Origin: Aphrophora alni
Taxonomy: Eukaryota > Arthropoda > Insecta > Hemiptera > Aphrophoridae
DNA: 64,000 nt
Reading direction: 5' to 3'
Assembly (NCBI GenBank): GCA_963513935.1
Contig: OY740771.1
Location: forward strand, 10,507,138 to 10,571,137
Shown one piece after another: positions 33,430-45,719 of this stretch (position 1 is the stretch's first letter; each line of letters begins with the position of its first letter). The translations under genes were made by a program, and so were the position numbers. The notes under the pieces were generated by a model. That model worked only from the letters and a program-made list of their open reading frames with translations. It did not search any database and had not been told where the DNA came from.

Positions 33430-34340
33430 GATATGGTAAAGACACTGTGATGGCCTTTATTGATATATAGAAAACTTATGACAAGGTGAAGAGAGGAAAG
33501 ATATGAATGGTTTATGAATTAGTGAAGGATTTGTAGAGAGAATAAAAAATATAATATGAAGAGCATAAAAGAATAGCCACGGAGGCAAGGAAGTTTTTTA
33601 TCACATTTTCTCCTTAACTAACATAATAACGGATGAAGTGATTACTTAAGTATCACAGAAAAAGAGAGAAATTGAAAGTGATAGTATATGCAGATGATGG
33701 CATGGGTGGAAAGTGAGAAGGTCTTGGAGAAAGAATTAGTTAAATGGACAAGAGCATTTGGAAAGCACAATTTTGTTATAAATTTGTAAATAGTAAAATA
33801 TTGAAGGTGGACAGAAACAAAGAATCAAAATTGAAAATAACATGGGAAGGAAAGGATCTCAAAAGAGTAAATGAGGTGAATTACTTAGGAAGCTTAATCA
33901 CCACCAATGTTGAGTTACAATACGATGTAGATCAAAATATAACTAATAGGAAGGTAGTCAGCATTACAACATGATGAAGGATATAATATAACATCAGAAC
34001 TAAGGGAAAGAAGTCAAAACAATGATGCATTAAGTGTACTCTCAACCAATTTTAAGATACAGGTCAGCAACATGGATGTGAATGAAGAAAGACTGAAGGT
34101 GACAGAAATGAAATTTTTGAGAGGGATATAAAATGTTATAAAAAAGTAATAGGAATAAGAAATGATGATCTTCTAGATAGGTTCAAGGTTGAATTGTTGA
34201 AAAAGACAATCAAGAGGAAATTTCTGCAATGGTTTGGACATATAATGAGGATGGAGGCAATCAGAATGTCTACAAGAAGACTAGAGAGAATAAAAAGGGA
34301 AGTACAGTAGATAAATAGCTAGGCCACAAACAATATGGAA
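33430..34340 (+). pseudogene. LINE reverse transcriptase pseudogene
   Basis: Broken frames in order: MAFIDIEKTYDKVKREK (conserved F-x-D-x-x-K-A-Y-D-x-V block), then a relic of the catalytic YADD box read as IVYADD with frame change, NEVNYLGSLITTN (the EF-YLGS motif), and at 34190-34290 IKRKFLQWFGHIMRME with TRRLERI (the L-WFGH-x-R-M tail). The order and motifs match CR1/RTE-like endonuclease-reverse transcriptase ORFs. Many stops; dead. Confidence 0.8.
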
Positions 34341-34414
34341 AGTTCAAATTCAGTATGGGGAGGGGGAAGGGCAGAGGGGGTGAAGGGGGGTTTTTTGGCG
34401 AAGGTCATCTGTAA

Positions 34415-34860
34415 TACCGATGAATAATAATAAAACAATTAACATTCGGAGAAATCATTTCCTATTGGTATCATCATGTTCTATCACGATACATAAATCG
34501 CAGGGTGGGACTTTCGATGAGATTGTTTATGAATACGACAAAAGCCACTCCATAGAATTAGTGTATGTTGCCCCCCCATTTCAACATCAATTAAACAGAG
34601 CCATTGATAAATTTTCTAAAAAAAAAACTAGACTTGGTAATGTCGAATGATAAGAATCAAAGTACGACCAAATACGGAACGACCATCGATGCTGTATTTA
34701 GTAGATATCTTGAAAAGTTTGGATCTAGAATATTTGTTGGTTACTTTAGTTATCATAAGCCGATTGTGTCTTTCCTGGAATACAGTACGATTTCTAATGA
34801 CCAACCAGAAATGACCATGTTGAAAGAAGGATTATAGAAGAAATTACTGATAATGATAAT
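34415..34860 (+). pseudogene. Helitron/PIF1-type helicase C-terminal remnant
   Basis: One frame (from 34420) reads LLVSSCSITIHKSQGGTFDE and YEYDKSHSIELVYVA, matching the last helicase motif of PIF1-like helicases (AxTIHKSQGxT) as found in Helitrons. The next frame (to 34837) reads TTIDAVFSRYLEKFGSRIFV then YFSYHKPIVSFLE, a tail often found near such helicases in insect genomes. The two are out of frame and the N-terminal domains are absent. Confidence 0.7.
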
Positions 34861-35630
34861 ATATAGGTGTATAATATAATACTGAAGTCACTTATAATAT
34901 ATTGAAGAGAAATATATTGAATAACAGGGAAAAATGTGTTATATTTCATTTATGTATCCTGTCTGTCTGTCTGTGTGCGTGTGTGTGAGTGAATGGCCAA
35001 AAAAGTATAACTTCCAACGTCTGGTCCGGTGCAGACCCATTTTTTGTTTATAAACACAATTAGAAACTTTTATGCTAGATGCTGATAATTATCATTTTTT
35101 TGGTTAGAATTTCGTTTAATGAATGAATACATGAGAAAGTTAATGCAATGATTATGCACCACATATCTTAGTATTAAACATTTATCATTTATATTTTTTG
35201 TGCAATTTTAACAACAGATTTGTGCCTATGCAAAGCATTGTGTAGGTAGGTTACTGTACTAATTGAGGATTGCCAACTAAAGATGTGCCAATTTATCTAT
35301 TTGTAGAGGAGAATGGTTTATCTATCAACAGTTGAGAAGGTTAATTATTTCTTTGTCTTGCGATCAATACGAGTCTGTTCAGAGAAAAAGTAAATTTTAC
35401 TTTTATTTTCTCATAAAAGATGTATGGTAAAAGCATTGTGATGGCGAAAATATAGATTTTGAAATTTTTGTAGATATATTCATTTTTAAGATTTACTGAT
35501 CTCTGTTCACTGAGTGGTAGCTTAAACACTTGGACTGTTTATATTTTTTAGTATATAGACATCATTTAAAAAAATTGGAACTCACCCAAAACCAAATAAA
35601 TACTAATTGTTATCAAAAATTAGTTTAGTA
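34861..35630. other. Intergenic, nothing recognised
   Basis: Short CTGT/GTGT-rich tract at 34960-34990. Otherwise AT-rich with no supported feature. Confidence 0.4.
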
Positions 35631-35639
35631 GCTATGAAT

Positions 35640-36650
35640 CTAAATTTGAAAATTAACAATGGACGCTATATTTGAAACAATATTTACATATTTAAATAAA
35701 GGCCTAAACTTGTTTCACTTGTATCCTCAATGTATATCATATTTGATTAAGTTGAGCTTTTAATGACGGCAATCAAGGTTATTTTTGTTTTTTGCCAATT
35801 AATTATTCCTGAACAATAAAATATTTTTGCAAGCAATTTTGCACACAGATTTAGATCATTAATCTTCATATTTCATTAAAATCAGAACACAATTTTATTA
35901 CAGCTGTTTTTCATAAATTCCTTTTCTAATAACAGCTTCTGAGAATTTTTTGTTTTTTACCAATTAGTTAAGAACCAGCATTTTTCAAAAATGGGGACCA
36001 ATTTGTTTTGTTTGAGTCTGTAGAAGCAGGGCCGGATTTCCCAATAGGCCCGGGCCTATGGGCGCAAGCTCCCAGGGGGCGCACGGCCGAGAGAAAAAAT
36101 ATATATAAAAAAATATCTAGAAATAAAAATAAATAGCCATAACTTAACATATTTTTTGAATTGATTACAAAAAAATTGCATCTTGGAGTTGTGTTTAAGC
36201 AATTAACATATAGGCATGATATAATTTTTTAATAAAGGTTTTTGGGGAAGTAACTTTAACCAGACTAGGGGGCAGAAAAAATTATTGGGCATAGGGGCGC
36301 CAAAATGCTAAATCCGGCCCTGTGTAGAAGCTATACTTGAGCAAAATTAAAGTCGATTTTGATAAAATCTCCCCCCCCCCCAACCTTAGAGTAGCTATCC
36401 TAAAACTATGAACGAACATTAAATGAAATAAATCGTTCGAAGATATGTCCACATATCAAATCCAATTAAAATCAGTGCACTGCACAGATGATAGACACCA
36501 GACAACAAACGGACATCAATCCAAAAATCACTCTTTTATTGGACTCGGAGAACACTAAAATAATGGATATAACCGCAAGAAACTCAATATCAATTTTTTA
36601 CCCATCACATAACTTTCTCTATACTATATATACATGAGAAGGTAAAAAGA
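35640..36650 (+). repeat. Dispersed repeat R1, copy interrupted by a hAT-type MITE
   Basis: Forward copy with AATGTATATCATATTTGATT near its start, GACGGCAATCAAGGTTATTT, AATCCAATTAAAATCAG and the end block TTACCCATCACATAACTTTC. The MITE at 36027-36322 was inserted into it, so R1 is older than that MITE. Confidence 0.65.
36027..36322. mobile_element. hAT-type MITE with perfect 8-bp target duplication
   Basis: Terminal inverted repeats CAGGGCCGGATTT and AAATCCGGCCCTG are exact. TGTAGAAG occurs directly outside each end (36019-36026 and 36323-36330), the 8-bp duplication characteristic of hAT transposition. 296 bp, non-coding, visibly more GC-rich at the ends than the host repeat. Confidence 0.93.
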
Positions 36651-36659
36651 AGAAACTAT

Positions 36660-37295
36660 CAAGATATTTATCGCAAGGAAACAACTAAAATACAGATAAA
36701 GGTTTTTCAGCTGGCCTTACACACAGTGAAATTCTTCCAAAAAAAGGTAGATTAAAAATTTTAAATCTTCATCTGCAGAATTTATTTACATCTGTAATTC
36801 ACATGTACTTTAGGCATAGGCTGTGATTGTGGGCAGTTGTGATTATTGTCACAATAAGAGGGAATAAACTCACAGAAAATATAAATAAAGTTTTAAAAGT
36901 TTTTAAAAAAAAATTCACATGAGGAGATTGTTGTCATTAGAAGATAACTTAATATATCCAGTATAAAAGAAAAGTTAATTGAGAACAGAAGCTGTCCAAC
37001 AAAGGAGAATGAAAGACTGTTATTAGTCTAAGAAAAATATATTTTAGGCAGTGGAAGAAAATGTTTTGGTGAATAAAAACCAATCAGGAACTTGGAGAGC
37101 TTTATAAGACACAAGACTTGATGTCTGAAATAAAAATAGCCTGGATTAAATTGTTGGAGCATCTTGACAAATAGAGAATGAAAATAAATATACACTACAC
37201 CTTTATTATTGTTGTTGTAATTCTTCTTTTTTATAGACAGTCGTGAGCGAGTGCTTCGATCGACCAGTTGTATGTTCGCGTGGTTTCTTATTTTG
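36660..37295. other. Intergenic, nothing recognised
   Basis: No exon or repeat end could be supported. Confidence 0.35.
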
Positions 37296-37299
37296 TGAG

Positions 37300-37720
37300 T
37301 AATAAACCTAAATGACTGCCTAAATCGCGAATTGCAGGGTCTGATCGACCCCCGGGGACTACGCAGTCATTCGCAGGTCAACCCCTTAAATTAAGAAAGA
37401 ATTATTATGGCCTAAAGGGTTTAACATAATTCTGCCATCACGCCCTGTCCCTAACCATAAGTTTTAACCATAAGCTAATCAATTATATTAATTAGTAAGT
37501 TAGTTTAGTAAAGTAATTATAACTCATTATAAGCTGGCTGTGAACATAGTGATTACTTGGGTTGAGACTAAGCGTAATTAACGTCGAATATATTTAACGG
37601 GTAAGTCCTAGCACGTTTTCCTAAACTCCCATTCCGGAACTTAAGCGGTTCAAACGTCTGGTCCTAACCAATAACCAGGGCTGACGTTTCCCGCAGTACA
37701 CTAGAGCGCTGTTTTACCGA
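37300..37720 (+). repeat. Dispersed repeat R3, copy A
   Basis: Matches the reverse complement of 62770-63215 over about 420 bp. Shared words include TAATAAACCTAAATG, GGGTCTGATCG, CCTAAAGGG, CCTGTCCCTAACC, AAGCTGGCTGTGAACATAGT, ATTACTTGGGTTGAGACTAA and GGGCTGACGTTT. No coding potential seen. Class unknown. Confidence 0.75.
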
Positions 37721-38044
37721 ACACTGTTAGCTTCTTCAGGAGTAAAACCAAACAATTAAATAACAGGAGATGGTTCCCAAAACTGAACACTTTTAAAGAA
37801 GGTTGCCTAGATTGAAATTTGTGTTTTGACACTAAATCTGACTAATAAAAGGGTTAAATATAAAGTAACACACATCAGAAACACAACACCATTGCAGATA
37901 TCATATCTTTCTAACAATAATTGACCTGACAAGAAAGTGTGTCCTTGGAACTATGTCTTGCCTTTAATATTTAATCTTATAGAAAGTAATATATTGAAGT
38001 GTCATTATTGTAAGAGCCAAAACAATAGAATTATTGGTAGTCAA

Positions 38045-38260
38045 ACGGCGGCCCGACAAAGGTCCATGGCCTGACAAAGGGCAACGGCCCGACAAGGGTC
38101 CATTCCCAGGACTATATAAGCTCAGGCCTAGGATGGCTCGCTTCACTTGACATTTGTTAAGCCTTGAGAATGGACATCTGTAAAGTGCCCGAAATGTCGG
38201 CTGTACTCAACGTGCAAACAATATTGACACGGTCGAACCCCGAAGAACAAGATCATAATG
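38045..38260 (+). promoter_or_regulatory. Promoter-like segment: three 18-bp repeats, TATA box, GAAA-type motif
   Basis: GGCCCGACAAAGG, GGCCTGACAAAGG and GGCCCGACAAGGG begin at 38050, 38068 and 38086, an exact 18-bp period. TATATAAG lies at 38113-38120, followed by a GC-rich stretch CTCAGGCCTAGGATGGCTCG and, at about 38160-38200, GAATGGACATCTGT ... CCCGAAATGTCGG, which resembles Penelope-type 3'/5' terminal motifs. Likely the terminal promoter region of a retroelement rather than of a host gene. Confidence 0.45.
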
Positions 38261-38284
38261 AGGTTATACATTTTTATATTTGAC

Positions 38285-38435
38285 TAAATTAAATGCAAAT
38301 TACTTTTGCCAATTTTGAAATATTCAAACTTTTATGATGACTCATTTTTCCCCTTTTTTTTAACAACTTCTGAACCAGCATTTTTGGGGAGATAGAACCA
38401 ATTTTTTGTCTATCCTTTGAGCTTAAGTTTTGGAA
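38285..38435 (+). repeat. Dispersed repeat R1, fragment
   Basis: Carries the AACAACTTCTGAACCAGCAT and GGAGATAGAACCAATTTTTT blocks found in other R1 copies. Fragment only. Confidence 0.4.
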
Positions 38436-40130
38436 AAATTCCATCGTAGTGATTAGTATAAATTTAAAAACAACCTGAAATTTGTTCCTGTGATAACATT
38501 CCTTGTCAACTTTGAACTTATTTGTTTTGTTTGTGAGAAAGTTTGTGTAATGTTTGTTTCACTTCTATAAAATACAGCTTCATCTTCTGACTGTAAGCAT
38601 ATGCACGTGTAAGTTAGTTATTATATTATATTTTTGGTTGTTGATTTCAAAGTTAATTTTTGTCACGTTAAGTAATATTATTGGCAAAACTCAAGGAAAT
38701 AAAGGAAGCATGAAATCATAGACTGTTACCTTGGCAATATGCCATTGGTAGTTGGCACTGGGCTGTAGAATTAATAGTTTAATTTGCATGTACCAGGTGT
38801 TAAAGTTATTATGACAGAAACAAGAAAATATTGTACACTAACTTTCCCGCTTCTGACACTTTAGTGTCTTTGTATATATGCTCGTACTTTTATTGTGTCA
38901 CATTGAGTTTTAATGATGATGGTCAAAGATTATTACAATTTTACTACAGAAACACTATTTCCTGTTACATACAATTTAGTACATGAATTTGAGCTATTTA
39001 ACATAATAGATTTTGTAGAAGAGATTTGGGCTTTAATGAAGGCTACTATGGGCTATTTCCTTTACTGACGACTCCGCAATTAAAATTTTTAAAGAATATT
39101 GAGTTTGTCTGACGGTCATTCTGATTAAGTTTGGGAAGTGATACTGGACAATGTAGGCTATGTGAAAAATACTTTTTTTTCCGTCTCTCTGTCTTTTTTC
39201 CAAAAACAATAACTTCAGAACGAATTAAGATATCAGTACCACATTTTGTAGAATGATTTATACTTTTAGTTTACAAATAACCACAAAATTGGATAAGTTT
39301 TGATTTAACCGTTTCAAAATGGTGTCCATTAAAACTGGTGGATGTCAAAAATCTCGAATAACATTGGTTTTACAAATTATTACAAAATATGTAGGCCTTT
39401 TTAATGTTGAACATTATTAGACCTAATCTTAATTTTTATTGGTTGCTAATGAATAGCTGAGATATCTGTAAAAACTTTAAAAAATCAATGTTTGGTCATT
39501 TACTAGAACACACACAAAAACTTTTCTTAATTTCCAAGTACAAAGCAGTCAACTTATTTGACTTTTTTTCCATGCGGTTTTAGGAGGCTATTTGTATGAA
39601 AATGGTCCCATTACAAAAACATATTTTGAAAGTTTTGGGGGGGCTATTTGTATGAAAATGGTCTCATAATGGAAATATGTTTTGAAAGTTTTGATTTGAA
39701 GAGGGGACAATAAATCATAAATTGTAATTCAGAAGGAATAAGCAAAGTGTGTGCACTCTTAATAGTTTTAAATGGCACAGTGCCAGTTTGGCAGTGGCAA
39801 TGTTGTGGGAAACTTTATATTTCTGGAAACACTAAGTTTTGAGTAAAAACATATGCAGTTATTTTTAACTTGAGATAATGTAACCAGCTGTTGGGATTAC
39901 TTTGGCAATAAAACAGTAACTGGAGCAGTTTTGGATAGAAATGTAGTGAAATAAATGGTGCAAATCGATTGTACAAACTTACTCACTTACCCCATCAAAA
40001 TGAATAAAAAACAATCAAAATTATTTGTCACTAAGTGTCAGTTCTGTGGTTGTTAATAGAAAATTGAATATTCATAACAAAGCTTTAGATCTACATATAT
40101 TATAATTATAATACAATATTTACTCTATGT
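38436..40130. other. Intergenic with one local duplication
   Basis: GGCTATTTGTATGAAAATGG followed by TTTTGAAAGTTTTG occurs twice in tandem (39588-39643 and 39645-39695, period about 57 bp). The rest has no recognised feature. Confidence 0.45.
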
Positions 40131-40131
40131 C

Positions 40132-41116
40132 ACTATACCTTAATTATATAATATGACTACATGCGTCACTGCCACAGGCAGCATCATCAGGCCGTTCTTT
40201 ATTTTTACTTATAAACTCATTTTTTACACAACACTTAATTTAACACTCCATTTCTTACTTTTATAGTACATATCAAACATATAAAATTGTGTTTATACAA
40301 TAATAATTCAATTCAATTTCACCATTTATGATGTACTTCTTGTCTATGTGGCACTTCCTAAAAGACTGATTTGGAATGTCGATGTGCATTCTTGTTGAAG
40401 TCTTATCAGATTTGTACTTTGTGTGTTACTAGATTTCCCTTGGTCTCTTTGGCTTTATGTTGTTGGCAGTATATCAAATAAAGACAATTTGCATTTTTTT
40501 TAAAGATGAAAATAATTTGTTCCTTATATAATGTATCTATTTGAATGTTTCATATCTTTTTGTAATTGTTAAAAAGAAAACCAGATGTTTATTTGTTGTA
40601 AGTTGTTTTATTAAGATTATAAAAATGGTTTGTGCTTTAGTAAAAATAATTAATAGTAATTCTGCTGTAACAAGTTTCTTTTATCCATTTTTACAAAATA
40701 ATAGTAGGCTAAAAGTGAAATCAGAACAATTTGGAGCAAAATTCAATTTTTCATTTAACATTTTATCTGTATTACTTTTGTGGTGCTTATAAATCTCATA
40801 TTCTTCAATGACATTCATAGTATGTCCTTTAGTCATTTTGTGTAGCATTCCCTTGTATGGTGGTGTAAGAATGTTGCTTATCAAATTAATGCTTTGTGAA
40901 TGCTGAGTTTGTAATTTTATTGTTTCTGCTGCTGGGTATATGTTCTTTAAATCTTTCTCTAAAGTTTATATGTTTGACGTTGTACAACAAAGGTATGAAA
41001 ACGAGTGTTAAATTAAATGTGTGTAAAAATGGGTTTTTAAGTGAACGTAAATAACTGGCCTGATAATGCTGCCTGTGGCAATGAAACATGTAGCCACGTA
41101 TAAATTAAGGTATAGT
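40132..41116 (-). mobile_element. Penelope-like 3' region bounded by a long inverted repeat
   Basis: Outer ends (ACTATACCTTAATT and its complement) and about 150 bp inward on each side (40132-40285 and 40960-41116) are reverse complements. Both arms carry CTGATGATGCTGCCTGTGGC or a close variant, followed by ATGAAACATGTAG (intact on the right, mutated on the left). Between the arms the minus strand (40884-40681) encodes GMLHKMTKGHTMNVIEEYEI and YKHHKSNTDKMLNEKLNF, matching the GIY-YIG-linked C-terminus of Penelope-like elements. The layout is of a 3' end plus a second, inverted terminal copy. Confidence 0.65.
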
Positions 41117-41164
41117 AAAACAAAGACTACAATTGACTTATGGTAATTATTGTATTATAGAAAA

Positions 41165-42155
<991 letters not shown>

Positions 42156-42159
42156 ATTC

Positions 42160-43925
42160 ATGGTTAGGCCTAATGTCCCTCGCAATCGTTTAATAAAAGT
42201 GAACAGTACAATATAGTTTTATTTATTTAGAGCCCATAACAAACGCTGATTCGTAATTAACTTCGGCCGACTGTCATCTCTTTACAAACTCATCAGAACC
42301 AATTGCGACAATAATATTGTCATCATTTCTATCGGCGGTGTATATGGGATCGACTTCCTTACTCTATTCAAGCTCCATTAGTTACAATAACCTCATGGTA
42401 GGAATGTGCCTGGGGTGGAGAGGAAAAGAGGGGCCCCCACACTTTGTTTGTTGCGTTTACTTTCAGCGGTACAACCCCCATAAAAAAATATAGACCTCAA
42501 ATGCATCGGTGTAAATAAAAATAAAACGTTTACAAAAGTCTGTTACGAAGTTGTAACTTTAAGAATTAAATGTTGCTAAGCAATAATTTGAGTACCTAGT
42601 TTTCTTGGAATGGGTTGTATCATCAAGCCAGGCTAGGAAAGCAAGTAGAAGGGAGGACACGCCCCTTACACCAGACACAATCCTAGTCTGAGGCTACTTT
42701 ACTTTGAGAATTTTGCGATTCCTTTTGACTTCTTCTCAGTGATATCCGTCTCTTACCTTTTTGTTTCATATTTCCTTTTTAATATTGTCAACATTTGAAA
42801 ATTTTTTTTCAATTCTGCACGCTTAACCAGATTATAACTTTATAAATTGTATTTTATCTGTTAATATTGGTAGGTATAGTTAATTAAGGTCCTGTTATCC
42901 TCTACAAATCGACACCAATTTTAATGTCCCATCTCTTCGCAATCCAAAGCTACAGTAGGAAATTTATGTGAAGAAGCGGCTCTTGCAGAGGTGAAGAAAC
43001 AGCAGCAGAAGAGAGGCCATGGGGAAGGAGTAGCAACTGCTTTCAGCGCACTACTACACAACTAGATATTCTGTAAACGATCAATGTTTTTGGACATTTC
43101 ACAAAAATACACAACGAATTAAAAATGAACTTGAAATAAACTTGTAAAGTAAAAATTGTCTCAACGATCATTGTTTTTGAAAGGTAGATAGCGAACACCA
43201 TCTACAAAGAACTGTTAATTGTAAATGATTTGAATTGAGAAATGAGGTGGATCGCAGACCTTCTCGCAGGTGGCGCATGCGCATTAGCTCTCCCGTCCTC
43301 CCCGCATGTACAAAATAGCTATAGTCAGCCACGTCTTCACATAACTTTTCAACTGTAGTGTACACTAGCTATCCAAAAGCTGAGTAGTGTCGTCATTTTC
43401 AGTGTTTACGTGCAAGCACAACCCTTCATGCCACATTACTGCACACCTTCACTATCCACTAGTTTAGATAAGGCTATAAACCTTCAGTGGCTCACTTATA
43501 GAGAGTACGGGCTGGGCAAGCCAAACGGTATTTAGCTGAGTCTACACCTCTTTTCATGTATTCTTAGGTTAGATTTGTCATATTTCCTATTAGATCTCTC
43601 TTGACCAACTCTTGTTCTTTTCCGACTCTGAGGCTATTAGAGTATTCAAGTGCTAGGGGTTTTTATTTTAATACTATTTTTTAAGTCGATTACCGAGAGG
43701 TTTTTCGCTTAACAAGGAAAAAACCCTTCAATCCAACAAAATTTTCAACATTCAATTATCATCTATAATGTACGAGATATAAGCGCCATAAACACTACCA
43801 TTTTTTCAATCGCTAGAGTTTTCGTAGAGACCCTCTTATAGCGGACACAATTTAAAGACATTCACATTGTAGGCAATGTTTTGGATGTGAATACCAGAAT
43901 TTTTCAGTCACCATTGTTAATTTTT
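42160..43925. other. Intergenic, no supported gene
   Basis: Less AT-rich than average in 42300-43560. Short open frames (for example 42957-43066 + strand reading EEAALAEVKKQQQK, and 43365-43168 minus strand) match no family known to me. An unrecognised exon or promoter cannot be excluded. Confidence 0.35.
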
Positions 43926-43929
43926 CCTT

Positions 43930-44120
43930 CTTGCATTACATATAGTACATACACTCCATAAAGAAAGTTATGTGATGGGTAGATAACTCAGTGCTGGATA
44001 TCTTGCGAGATAATCCTTTCTGAGTGCAAAACAGTAGTTTTGGAAATGTCGATTTATTTGTCTATGGTCTTTGCAGCTAGAACAAGTACACCAATTTTGA
44101 TAAAAATTCGTATGTCCAAA
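43930..44120 (-). repeat. Dispersed repeat R1, reverse fragment
   Basis: AAGAAAGTTATGTGATGGGT is the reverse complement of the R1 end block; CACCAATTTTGATAAAAATT follows as in other reverse copies. Confidence 0.6.
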
Positions 44121-44224
44121 TAATAGCTATTTGGGGAGTTTTTAACTGTTCATATTATCAATATAACTTAGCAGTGTTAAAACTAAAAGATTTAGATTTA
44201 GCTTGATAGATGTCACTAGTACTA

Positions 44225-44360
44225 GACTATGTTGGTGTTTTTCACTTTTATGCTCAATTTTTAACTTGATAAAGAGAGTTGATTTAAACTCTAAAAACAT
44301 CGTCTTGTATTAGTTTTTTATACACAAACTATGGCAAATGTCCGATTAAACCATATTACT
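44225..44360 (+). repeat. Dispersed repeat R4, copy A
   Basis: Shares ATGTTGGTGTTTTTC, ACTTGATAA-GAGAGTTGATTT, GTATTAGTTTT and GCCAAATGTCC or AAATGTCCGATTAAA with 54525-54665. Class unknown; the companion copy lies next to Penelope-type ends. Confidence 0.6.
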
Positions 44361-44364
44361 GTAT

Positions 44365-45470
44365 TAACATAATTAATGTGTTATGAGTTTTATATTGTGA
44401 AAGTGGAACCGTTTGCTACATTATTAAGCTGTTTCAATGACACAATCTCAAACCATACTTTTATGAACAAGAACATTATTGCTTTGTATGCATTATTTAT
44501 ATAGTGGTAATATACTCCAATAACCTGTCAAATCGAGAATTCAAAATAATGATGATGTCATATGCACTGCCTTTACAATTTCTTACTTCTTCGAAGTCAA
44601 CTGTTCTGCAGCAACAACTTTCAGTAATTAGTTTACTGACAGTTTGTAGCCAAGACTCGGCGATAGAATAGGACCGTAGCTTTTTTAGGTTATGTTTTAA
44701 TATTCGTGTAAGTTATAGTGGAATGTATATTTTTTACGTGTAAAGTGTATGTATATATATCTGTATAAAGTGTATTGTGTTATCTTAATTTATTGTTTAA
44801 TGTTTATTTTAAATTTACAACCTGGTTTTATTGGTTTTAATGTTCTGAACAGCAGTAATTTCAAAGTAAGTAAGCTTAGGCTATACCGTAGTGATCTTTC
44901 TTTCTTGTGATATTTGTGTTAACTCTTCATTTATTCATTTGTTCTATAATTTGGCCTAAATTGAGTACAATAAATATTTCAATTTTAAGACAACATATAC
45001 AGCTGCCAATGAAATGGACGTAAGGCTTATTCAAGCATAAACATTTAATGAAGTCTACGTGCCAAACTTTGATGAAATCAGATTACAATGCGACCAATAG
45101 AAAATTTGTTATTGATCCATGTTTTTTTGTACTACGGTATCTAACGAACCCATAGAAATTAGGTATAGTAACTATAAAAAACTATTCCTAATACTTCATA
45201 CATCATTCTAATTAATTATCACTAGAACTTGCTTTAATTAATATAACTTAGCTCTAGTCAATAAAAATAAAAACAATAGCCTACAACATAAAACATTTAT
45301 TATTTACACAGCATTTAAATACAAAACACGTTTTAATACAGTTTAGTAACAGAATAAAACAATACATTAATAATATACTGAAATGTTACAGAGTGATCGA
45401 AACTGCATCTTTACTTATGTCATTATTTAAATTTAAAACTACATATTTACCTCATGTTTTTACCGGGCGT
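44365..45470. other. Intergenic, nothing recognised
   Basis: No supported exon. Several runs of alternating TA/TG at 44740-44780. Confidence 0.4.
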
Positions 45471-45475
45471 GTTCC

Positions 45476-45543
45476 TAGCGGCGGTAGCGCAGGAAACTTG
45501 CACTCAACGCTACCGCCGTCGTCCGGGACCCTCCACTACTGAA
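45476..45543 (+). repeat. Stand-alone GC-rich hairpin unit, founder-like relative of the array
   Basis: Contains GGCGGTAGCG and CGCTACCGCC, a perfect 10-bp inverted repeat separated by CAGGAAACTTGCACTCAA, then GTCGTCCGGGACCCTCCACT. The downstream tandem units carry the same block with one base changed in the stem. Confidence 0.8.
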
Positions 45544-45719
45544 AACAAATTAATCAGATATATTGTAATCCATGTAAATATTACGGGTCTACTAATAAAA
45601 AAGATATAATAATAATGGAATTTGTATATAATGAATTGAATAAAAAAATATTTGAATATGTATAACATGAATTTTAATGTAATTGAATTTTTGTATTGTG
45701 AAATAGTTATTGTAATTTG

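Noticed and set aside
34420..34837. Functional PIF1-like helicase gene
   Set aside because: Motifs fall in two different frames and the ATP-binding N-terminal motifs are absent.
36367..36380. Poly-C and poly-G runs as signals
   Set aside because: Isolated homopolymers (also at 8511, 10020, 11021) are common slippage products, with no flanking structure.
42957..43066. Short + strand frame reading EEAALAEVKKQQQK
   Set aside because: Under 40 codons, no clear splice partners and no recognised family.
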